A DNA stretch of 64,000 bases from Cladorhizidae sp. MBARI D1340-BT2 (taxonomy: Eukaryota; Porifera; Demospongiae; Poecilosclerida; Cladorhizidae): NCBI GenBank assembly GCA_028752905.1, contig JAQNBH010000014.1, forward strand, positions 31,458,276 to 31,522,275. Reading direction: 5' to 3'. The stretch's first letter is position 1; every line of letters begins with the position of its first letter. Both the position numbers and the translations under genes were made by a program. Below, piece after piece: positions 35,701-46,807 of this stretch. The notes beneath the pieces are model-generated. The model saw nothing but the letters and a program-made list of their open reading frames with translations, was not told the origin of the DNA and ran no database searches.

Positions 35701-38700
35701 CTCCCAGTTGTGGTTAGAGATCTCGCAGCACTTTGAGATCATGCTGAGTGTGTGGGATTAAACTTTTCCACAAGAATGTTTGTTTGCGGAGGATGACGTA
35801 ACAAAGGCCTTAACTCTGATGCCTCCACAGCCCGCATAGTCACAGGGGGTCGAGGAAGGGAGTCAGTGTGGACGTTCTGCTCTATAGGTTTGGTAACCAG
35901 TTCATCTCTTAAATAGCTAGGGCCTACCTCACTAACCTGCCAGAGGGGGCGTGCTGAATTTAACAGACATACATACAGTATGATCATGTGCACCGCACAG
36001 TGGCACGTTCCCAGATGTTCAGTGGGAAGTACTTCACTGCCCACACCAGTGCAAGTGTCTCAAGGTCCGTTAAGGTGCTAATTTTGTGACTCTAGTGAAT
36101 TTAAAAAGTTTGCTAGCAACTCCGCCCAGCTCGGCTCTGTATAGCTGGTGTAATGTAGCTCAGAGAATGGCTGTTCTTTGCATACCTTTATTCCCGAGTA
36201 AGTGATCATGCGGTGGTTTAAAAAAAAAATCTCACGCCGGAAGGATTTTCCAGACACGTGGGTGCAAAATTGAAGGCGTTGATTTTCAATGCCCTCAATT
36301 TTCCACCCGCATGCTTGACCAGGTAATACATTTTTAACGCCTATTCAAAATGGTGATTGCGTGCGTAAGAGCTTCCTCTAGCCACTCGTACCATTTTTAA
36401 TTTTTTTTGCACTTCGCAATCCGGAGTGGTTTCTGTGGAGGTTGCGAGGATTCAGGTTTTTGAGGTCCCTCCGCTTTAGGGTCTAGAAACTTGCCTATAG
36501 TTATACCTATGAAACATATTTTAGTATCAAAAGAGAGCACACAGAGAGACCTATCTTTTGAGCTATATATCAAGTCGAAGTTTGCAGAATCTACGGAGCT
36601 CTAAAGTTGTAACCACAAGTTAAAAAAAAATTTTAAAATGCAAAAGTCCCCCCTGAAGTGTCCCCCCTGAAGTGTGAAGAATCAATGGAGCTCTAAAGTC
36701 ATAACCACAAGTTAAAATAATGGTTTAGTCCCCCCTCAAGGGGGACCAGATCATTTTTGGGGGGTTTCATTAAAAACAAAAAAGCAATGCCACACCTTCA
36801 CTGATGTACTAACTGCATCTCAAGTTTCAACTCATTATTGTTGACAATACTTGAGTTATGACACTTTTTATGCTGCCATTTCCTTATATACCGGTTGAGA
36901 AATGGACGACAAGAAGCACGAATAACATGGCCTCCCACAGAAGTGCTCGACAACATATAAATGTTTATAACTCGTGTCATTTTCCCCCTTACTAAATAAC
37001 TTTTATATCATTTGAAAGCTCGTGAAAGCTCGCTATTTTCTCTATCGTATGAATGATCAGTCCCCCCCTCCCCCTTTTCTCAATGGATCGAGTCCAGTTG
37101 GTGTTCACTCACATGCTAGTATTAATAATGGCTAATAGAAACTGATATTCATTCACATATCTGTGGTTACTCTGCTAGACCATAGATACAAGTTTGATTG
37201 GTTACACCCCTTAACCGATTGCACGCCGTATTCCTAGTAGCCGCGGGCAAATTATTCATGAATTAACGAGGTATTTTACTTATTATTTTTATATCTTCTG
37301 TTCTGCAGGGACTCCACCCATGAAACTTGGGTCATATTCAGCCACATGATAGCTCTACTTCCTGTAAAAAAAATCGAGCCTTCCTTACCAACTGGGCAGA
37401 ACTAACCAGCATTATAAAACCTTGTCATCTTCTTGGGGGTGAATATTTTCATATTTTCACACTATTATACACACATTATAATGCAACACAAGATGGAGCA
37501 TCTATTTACAAACCCTCTACCAGCTGCAAAGCCAGTGGGTTGTTTTCCCCATCAAAATGCTAACACATAATAATACAAAAAACAAATTATAAGAGAGTGA
37601 AAATGCTAACACATACTAGAATAAAACCATAATATAAAACACAATTATGTAAGGGAGTGTCTTGGGTAGAGCTCCGGTCTTGCTGTCACGGGTAGAGTAG
37701 AACTTGCTCAGTCTTGGGTATAGCTTGCTTGGTCTCCGGCATGATATTTCACCATGTTTTTATTCTACACAAACATGAGATACCAGGATAAGAATAACAC
37801 TTGAATACTGGAGAGACGAGAGAAGTAGACGAAGGGACAGGGAACGAGAGAAGTAGACGAAGGGGCAGGGAACAAGAGAGAAGTAGACGAAGGAGCAGGG
37901 AACAAGAGAGAAGCACAGAAAGGAGCAGGGGGTGCATAAACATTACTGATAGTCCACCAAGGTATGGTATTTACGAAAACAGTCACGGCCTGTTGATCCA
38001 CCACACAAAGGAACCTTACAAAAACAACACTGGGACCTTGCCTCATGCCTGTAACCTTTACTAATGCAAACTACACAGCGCTTCTTTGCACAGCACTGTG
38101 GGAAATGACCTCGTTTTAAATTGAGGCGATCTAGCTGACTATTTGCCTGACTACAACGTTGACCTGCACGCTGCCGAGAAGAGAAAGAACCAATCAAAGA
38201 TTTAGCTAGAACAATCCTAGCTTCTAGATAATTACCCTTCCTTACTGATATTGGAGCTCGGACAGAAGAGATTTAGCTAGAACAATCCTAGCTTCTAGAT
38301 AATTACCCTTCCTTACTGATATTGGAGCTCGGACAGAAGAAAACAAAATAAATGAATTCAATAAACAAGCTTCTATCAAATACGAAAAAACCCTTTTCCA
38401 CCATCTCCTAGACTTTCTACCCAAATTATAGTAGCCTATTCTCTGATCTGCTCTGTCCACACCTCTCATGAATGACTGATAATCAGGCAAACATGGGGGA
38501 CATGGCAGATCCTCTCTAGAACCATCAATTTTGCGCCTTTTTACAGTAGGAGGTACTAAATTATTTTCCGCGGGATGTATATTAGTTATCATGTAGATTG
38601 ACCGTTTATCTACCCAAACTAAAGCCAGGAGTGCACCATTAGACCTATAATCATAATAACCTCTATTTCTAATCGAAGCTTTTGTTACTAAATCTGGAGG

Positions 38701-41700
38701 AAAGTTCCTCCTAGTATACCTAGCTGTACCACATGCACCAAAGCCTTTACTTGTAAGCGTTTGAAATAAATTAGGACTAGTATAATAATTGTCCATGTAC
38801 ACATGGGGAAGTTCTTATGTTCTAATCCTTCTAACAAATCTAAAACAACTCTACTACACAAACCAGTTTTATCAGCTACTTCCACGTTCTTACCTGTATA
38901 AATCTGCAACCGATAAATGTACCCATTCCTAGCATCACAAAGGACAAACACTTTTATCCCCCATTTTATTGGTTTGTCCTTCATATACTGTTTGAAGCCA
39001 AGCCTACCTTGAAAGGGAATCATAGCTTCATCAATACTAAGCTCTTGATGCAAGGTATATTCACTCTCAAACTTAGGAGTAATCAAATCTAATAACTTCC
39101 TTACCTTATAAAGCCGATCATAATTCAGGTTACCCTTTGTAACCAACAAACCATCAATAGAATTTACATGTACATAACGCATTAGCTCCAAAAACCGAGT
39201 CCTAGGCATTACTTTACGAACCAAAGATCCAGACAAATCCGAGTGATTAGTGGACCAGTACAATTCTAAGTATGGAAGTGTGGAAACTCCCATTATTATC
39301 AACATTCCTACAAAAGCTTTCATTTCCTCTATATTAGTATCTACCCATGGCCTGGAGAGACTAGCCATCCTAGAAACGTAACTGTTCGTCTCTGCTACTA
39401 GGAGTTCCCACACTTCAAGAGTAAAAAAAGGTAAAATGCATCTAAAAATGTACTTGATGCACCAAGCAATGAAGAAGTTGGACCAGCTGTTGCTGTATAG
39501 TCCAATTTCAAAGGAGTTGGCTCCTTTATTTCCCACTTACCTGTGACCTCAGTTAGCCTAGAACCAGTGCCAGATGCTTGGGCAGAACCAGTGCCAGATG
39601 CTCGGACAGAACCAGTGCCAGATGCTCGCACACGCCTATAACCTCTGGCCCGCCTACTACCAGTACCTTTTGGAGGACCACTAGCAACACTTACGACTCC
39701 ACTACCACTTGAGCTGCTTCCCACTTGGCCAGTACTCCCTCGCCCGCCTCTCCCTCGGCCAGTACTCCCTCGCCCGCCTCTCCCTCGGCCAGTACTCCCT
39801 CGCCCGCCTCTCCCTCGCACAACTCCAGCACCAGTCGTGTTCCCACGCCCTGTAGAGACTTCAGGCAAGGCTTCCTCATCCTCCAATGTAACAAAAGGAG
39901 TCATAGATGCCTCATCCACTCTCATCATCTGATGCTGTAGGAAAAGTAGTGGGGAGGGTGGGAAAAACAAGATATATATATATATCAAGTTTGTGGTCAA
40001 CATTTGAAAATTCAAATTCAAATGAAAATCAACATCAACAACTCAACAACTCCAACTTACACTCTTAGCTATAACTTTTTTTCTATAGCTATCCTGTCTG
40101 AATTTGGAATACCAACAGAATAAGCTAGTATTTGGCAATAATACACTCTCAGTTGACCATGGTAAACAAAGGCTATGAAGCGCTAAGGTTAGAAGAAACT
40201 TACAATCGAGAAGTCCATCCAAGCGCGCCTCTTCTCTTAGAGCAACTGGATCCAGAGTGTTTCCTCGGTATGCATAGATGTCTTCACCTTCTTCCCCAAA
40301 TGAATCTGACCCAGAATCGCCAGAGTCGTCGGCTAAAAGTTGAGAAATAACGTCCTCACAGGAGAGCATCTTTGAGCAGTTAAAAAAAAAAGCTCGACCA
40401 ACAAAAATGGCGTTCAACCGCAGGATTTTTGTTGCACGATGCATCAACCGGAAATAATCATTTTTGTGACGTTCTCTAGTCTACTAGGCATGTGCAGAAC
40501 CCAACCGGGGCTGTTAGCTCGTAACGGTTCATTTTATATATTTTTGTGTGGCGAAGGATGTAAGGTCTCGCGCCATATGGCGCTTACGGCGTTTAATCGG
40601 TTAAGGTGTAAAGCTGCAAGTAATTAGACCATGTTTGATTGAAACACCACTCGCTATACAAATACAATTGTAAAGCATACAGAAGAGAGAAGAGGCTATC
40701 TTTTGAGATCGAAAATGGATGAAAGTTATGGCTTTTTTAATTGGAAAAAGCCCGCAAAAAAAAATGGTCTGCTTCTCTCAGCACTGGCTCTGTTTCAGGT
40801 TGTGGTTAGAAGCAGAGCACTTTAGTGCAGGCTCTATTCTCATTGTAAGGCCTACCATTGCAGAAGTCTTTACCTCTATAAATAATCATGGGATTACATG
40901 AACCAGTTGTGTTGTCTTATACTGTATGCTTTTATGTTTTGTTAGTCATGTGATATATAACCATGGTCACATGACCTTTATGTTTTGTTAGTCATGTGAT
41001 ATAGTCATGTGATATATAACCATGGTTACATGACCTTTGGTTTTTGGTCTTGTGATATATAACCATGGTCACCTGACCTTTATGTTTTGTTAGTCATGTG
41101 ATATATAACCATGGTTACATGACCTTTATGTTTATTAACCTTGTGTGTTTATTAGCCTTGTGGTATATAACCATGGTCACATGACCTTTGTTTTGTTAGT
41201 CATGTGATATATAACATGTGATATATAACCATGGTTACTACATGTCCTTTAGTGTTTGGTAGTCATGAGATATATAACCATGGTCACATGACCTTTATGT
41301 TTTGTTAGTCATGTGATATATAACCATGGTCACGTGACCTTTATGTTTTGGTAGTCATGAGATATATAACCATGGTCACATGACCTTTATGTTTTGGTAG
41401 TCATGTGATATATAACCATGGTCACATGACCTTTCGGGTTGGCTATGATGTGTGCAGCTGTGGAGAAGAACCAGGCTCTGTGGGAGGAGATGAAGTTGGG
41501 CACTGAAGTAGGACTGAAGTGTTGCCTGAGGGCCAGGATCGATATGGACTCCAATAATGGCTGTCTGAGAGACCCCACCATCTTTCGCTGCAAGATCGAT
41601 GTTCCTCACCCACGCACCGGCTTCAAATACAAGTCAGTTTAATTAAGTGTGTACACTGAAGTATGTTGGGCTGTGCTCTTAACCCCACGCTCCTCCTTTA

Positions 41701-44700
41701 TCTTCTTCCTCCTCTTCTCCCTCCTCCTCTCCCTCCTCTTCTCCCTCCTCTTCTCCCTCCTCTTCTCCCTCCTCCTCTTCTCCCTCCTCCTCTTCTCCCT
41801 CCTCCTCTCCCTCCTCTTCTCCCTCCTCTTCTCCCTCCTCCTCTTCTCCCTCCTCCTCTTCTCCCTCCTCTTCTCCCTCCTCCTCTTCTCCCTCCTCCTC
41901 TTCTCCCTCCTCTTCTCCCTCCTCCTCTTCTCCCTCCTCCTCTTCTCCCTCCTCTTCTCCCTCCTCTTCTCCCTCCTCTTCTCCCTCCTCTTCTCCCTCC
42001 TCTTCTCCCTCCTCTTCTCCCTCCTCTTCTCCCTCCTCCTCTTCTCCCTCCTCTTCTCCCTCCTCTTCTCCCTCCTCTTCTCCCTCCTCTTCCCCCTCCT
42101 CTTCTCCCTCCTCTTCTCCCTCCTCTTCTCCTCCTCTTCTCCCTCCTCTTCTCCCTCCTCTTCTCCCTCCTCTTCTCCCTCCTCTTCTCCCTCCTCTTCT
42201 CCCTCCTCTTCTCCCTCCTCTTCTCCCTCCTCTTCTCCCTCCTCTTCTCCCTCCTCTTCTCCCTCCTCTTCTCCCTCCTCCTCTTCTCCCTCCTCCTCTT
42301 CTCCCTCCTCCTCTCCCTCCTCTTCTCCCTCCTCTTCTCCCTCCTCCTCTTCTCCCTCCTCCTCTTCTCCCTCCTCCTCTTCTCCCTCCTCCTCTTCTCC
42401 CTCCTCCTCTTCTCCCTCCTCCTCTTCTCCCTCCTCCTCTTCTCCCTCCTCCTCTTCTCCCTCCTCCTCTTCTCCCTCCTCCTCTTCTCCCTCCTCCTCT
42501 TCTCCCTCCTCCTCTTCTCCCTCCTCCTCTTCTCCCTCCTCTTCTCCCTCCTCTTCTCCCTCCTCTTCTCCCTCCTCTTCTCCCTCCTCTTCTCCCTCCT
42601 CCTCTTCTCCCTCCTCTTCTCCCTCCTCTTCTCCCTCCTCTTCTCCCTCCTCCTCTTCTCCCTCCTCCTCTTCTCCCTCCTCTTCTCCCTCCTCTTCTCC
42701 CTCCTCTTCTCCCTCCTCTTCTCCCTCCTCTTCTCCCTCCTCTTCTCCCTCCTCTTCTCCCTCCTCTTCTCCCTCCTCTTCTCCCTCCTCTTCTCCCTCC
42801 TCTTCTCCCTCCTCTTCTCCCTCCTCTTCTCCCTCCTCTTCTCCCTCCTCTTCTCCCTCCTCTTCTCCCTCCTCTTCTCCCTCCTCTTCTCCCTCCTCTT
42901 CTCCCTCCTCTTCTCCCTCCTCTTCTCCCTCCTCTTCTCCCTCCTCTTCTCCATCCTCTTCTCCCTCCTCTTCTCCCTCCTCTTCCCCCTCCTCTTCCCC
43001 CTCCTCCTCTCCCTCCTCTCCTCCCTCCTCCTCTCCCTCCTCCTCCCCCTCCTCTTCTCCCTCCTCTTCCCCCTCCTCCTCTCCCTCCTCTTCTCCCTCC
43101 TCCTCCCCCTCCTCTTCTCCCTCCTCTTCCCCCTCCTCTTCTCCCTCCTCTTCTCCCTCCTCTTCTCCCTCCTCTTCTCCCTCTTCTCCCTCCTCTTCTC
43201 CCTCCTCTTCCCCCTCCTCTTCTCCCTCCTCTTCTCCCTCCTCTTCTCCCTCCTCTTCTCCCTCCTCTTCTCCCTCCTCTTCTCCCTCCTCCTCTCCCTC
43301 CTCTTCTCCCTCCTCTTCTCCCTCCTCCTCTTCTCCCTCCTCCTCTTCTCCCTCCTCCTCTTCTCCCTCCTCCTCTTCTCCCTCCTCTTCTCCCTCCTCC
43401 TCTTCTCCCTCCTCTTCTCCCTCCTCTTCTCCCTCCTCTTCTCCCTCCTCTTCTCCCTCCTCTTCTCCCTCCTCTTCTCCCTCCTCTTCTCCCTCCTCTT
43501 CTCCCTCCTCTTCTCCCTCCTCTTCTCCCTCCTCCTCTTCTCCCTCCTCCTCTCCCTCCTCTTCTCCCTCCTCTTCTCCCTCCTCTTCTCCCTCCTCCTC
43601 TTCTCCCTCCTCTTCTCCCTCCTCTTCTCCCTCCTCTTCTCCCTCCTCTTCTCCCTCCTCTTCTCCCTCCTCTTCTCCCTCCTCCTCTTCTCCCTCCTCT
43701 TCTCCCTCCTCTTCTCCCTCCTCTTCTCCCTCCTCTTCTCCCTCCTCTTCCCCCTCCTCTTCCCCCTCCTCCTCTCCCTCCTCTTCTCCCTCCTCCTCTT
43801 CTCCCTCCTCTTCCCCCTCCTCTTCTCCCTCCTCTTCTCCCTCCTCTTCTCCCTCCTCTTCTCCCTCCTCTTCTCCCTCCTCTTCTCCCTCCTCTTCTCC
43901 CTCCTCTTCCCCCTCCTCTTCTCCCTCCTCCTCCCCCTCCTCTTCTCCCTCCTCTTCCCCCTCCTCCTCTCCCTCCTCTTCTCCCTCCTCTTCTCCCTCC
44001 TCTTCTCCCTCCTCTTCTCCCTCCTCTTCTCCCTCCTCTTCCCCCTCCTCTTCCCCCTCCTCTTCTCCCTCCTCTTCTCCCTCCTCTTCTCCCTCCTCTT
44101 CTCCCTCCTCTTCTCCCTCCTCTTCTCCCTCCTCTTCTCCCTCCTCTTCTCCCTCCTCTTCTCCCTCCTCTTCTCCCTCCTCTTCTCCCTCCTCTTCTCC
44201 CTCCTCTTCTCCCTCCTCTTCTCCCTCCTCTTCTCCCTCCTCTTCTCCCTCCTCTTCTCCCTCCTCTTCTCCCTCCTCTTCTCCCTCCTCTTCTCCCTCC
44301 TCTTCTCCCTCCTCTTCCCCCTCCTCTTCCCCCTCCTCTTCTCCCTCCTCTTCTCCCTCCTCTTCTCCCTCCTCTTCTCCCTCCTCTTCTCCCTCCTCTT
44401 CTCCCTCCTCTTCTCCCTCCTCTTCTCCCTCCTCTTCTCCCTCCTCTTCTCCCTCCTCTTCTCCCTCCTCTTCTCCCTCCTCTTCTCCCTCCTCTTCTCC
44501 CTCCTCTTCTCCCTCCTCTTCTCCCTCCTCTTCTCCCTCCTCTTCTCCCTCCTCTTCTCCCTCCTCTTCCCCCTCCTCACCCCACCCCCCACTCTCTCAG
44601 GGTATATCCGATCTACGACTTCGCATGCCCCATCGTAGACAGTCTGGAGGGTGTGACTCACGCCTTGCGGACCACAGAATATCACGACAGAGACCCCCAG

Positions 44701-46773
44701 TACACCTGGTTCTGTAAGGTTCTGGGCATCCGGGAGCCTCACATGTACGAGTACAGCAGACTCAACCTGCAGAACACCGTGCTCTCCAAGAGAAAGCTAC
44801 GCTGGTTTGTGGAACAAGGCATCGTGTCCGGATGGTGAGTTCTGCTTGCTCACGACTCTCTTAGCTCTATAATGTCACCTACACACTTGATGACCCTTAC
44901 CACACTAATGTGGATTGTGTGTGGAGGCCCGCTCTGTTTCTAGGAACATTGGGAATGTAATGACTGGTTATTAAGCCTGTATCTACGTTGACCCACTGTC
45001 GTAAGCACTGAATGGTGCAAACTCAAGACATCGTAGGGGGAGGGAAAATAATATTAGATCAAAGAATTTGTATTACGAGCCCATTCTCTGCGTGCACATG
45101 CCCAATAGGAGCTGTGTTGCACGTGCCCAATAGGATGCTGTGTTGCACGTGCCCAATAGGATGCTGTGTTGCACGTGCCCAATAGGATGCTGTGTTGCAC
45201 ATGCCCAATAGGATGTTGTGTTGCACGTGCCCAATTGGATGCTGTGTTGCACGTGCCCAATAGGATGCTGTGTTGCACATGCCCAATAGGATGCTGTGTT
45301 GCACGTGCCCAATAGGATGCTGTGTTGCACGTGCCCAATAGGATGCTGTGTTGCACGTGCCCAATTGGATGCTGTGTTGATTTTATAAAAATTTACTTCC
45401 AGTTGGACGGGGAGAGCCAACAACAAAATTCATTTAGTGGCTGGCCATCGCAACTGCCTTCGTGAACGGTCTCTTACTGGCTTTTTGCTCTGTTTCTGGA
45501 AGTTGTTCTTCGGTGGTGGAGAGCAGCACATGCACCTGAGCTTACCAGGAGTCACTCTTGGAGAGCAGCACGGACACCTGTGCTTACCAGGAGTCACTCT
45601 TGGAGAGTAGCACAGGCACTTGTGCTTACCAGGAGTCACTCTTGAATGCCTTCATTTTTTTTAGCAAGGAGACGCTCAAGGATGGATTCCTGTGCTTACC
45701 AGGAGTCACTCTTGGAGAGCAGCAGCACAGGCACTTGTGCTTACCAGGAGTCACTCTTGGAGAGCAGCACGGGCACTTGTGCTTACCAGGAGTCACTCTT
45801 GGAGAGCAGCACAGGCACATGTGCTTACCAGGAGTCACTCTTGAGAGCAGCACTGGCACTTGTGCTTACCAGGAGTCACTCTTGGAGAGCAGCACATGCA
45901 CTTGTGCTTACCAGGAGGCACTCTTGGAGAGCAGTACAGGCACCTGTGCTTACCAGGAGTCACTCTTGAATGCCTTCATTTTTTTTAGCAAGGAGACGCT
46001 CAAGGATGGATTCCTGTGCTTACCAGGAGTCACTCTTGGAGAGCAGCACGGCTTACCAGGAGTCACTCTTGGAGAGCAGCTCAGGCACCTGTGCTTACCA
46101 GGAGTCACTCTTGGAGAGCATCACTGGCACTTGTGCTTACCAGGAGTCACTCTTGGAGAGCAGCACAGGCACTTGTGCTTACCAGGAGTCACTCTTGGAG
46201 AGCAGCACAGACACATGTGCTTACCAGGAGTCACTCTTGAGAGCAGCACGGGCACTTGTGCTTACCAGGAGTCACTCTTGGAGAGTAGCACTGGCACTTG
46301 TGCTTACCAGGAGTCACTCTTGAAGAGCAGCACGGGCACTTGTGCTTACCAGGAGTCACTCTTGGAGAGCAGTACAGGCACTTACAAGTGCTTACCAGGA
46401 GTCACTCTTGGAGAGCAGCACAGGCACTTGTGCTTACCAGGAGTCACTCTTGGAGAGCAGACAGGCACTTGTGCTTACCAGGAGTCACTCTTGGAGAGCA
46501 GACAGGCACTTGTGCTTACCAGGAGTCACTCTTGGAGAGTAGCACAGACACTTGTGCTTACCAGGAGTCACTCTTGGAGAGTAGCACAGACACTTGTGCT
46601 TACCAGGAGTCACTCTTGGAGAGCAGCACGGGCACCTGTGTTTACCAGGAGGCACTCTTGAATGCCTTCATTTTTTTAGCAAGGAGACGCTCAAGGATGG
46701 ATTTCTGTGCTTTAAGTTTTTGTTGTAGACATAGCGACATAGTCCTGCGTAGCTTTTGTTTGCTCACCTCAAC

Positions 46774-46807
<34 letters not shown>

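Larger units (their letters stand above)
37215..40600 (-). mobile_element. piggyBac-family transposon (3.4 kb) with TTAA target sites
   Basis: It is flanked by TTAA at 37211-37214 and 40601-40604. Terminal inverted repeats are CCGATTGCACGCCGTA (37215-37230) and, inverted, CCGATTAAACGCCGTA (40600-40585). It contains a broken piggyBac transposase gene on the minus strand. It lies in intron 6 of EPRS, antisense to the host gene. Confidence 0.92.

Noticed and set aside
39725..39940. Plus-strand frame of [10 protein letters not shown] repeats
   Set aside because: Antisense shadow of the Arg/Gly repeat region of the piggyBac transposase.
41649..44742. Open frames of about 1,000 codons on both strands (Ser-Pro-Ser-Ser, Leu-Phe-Ser-Leu and Arg-Glu-Lys-Arg-Arg repeats)
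   Set aside because: They are translations of a 12-bp stop-free polypyrimidine array that lies in an EPRS intron; three frames are open at once, which is the mark of a repeat and not of a gene.
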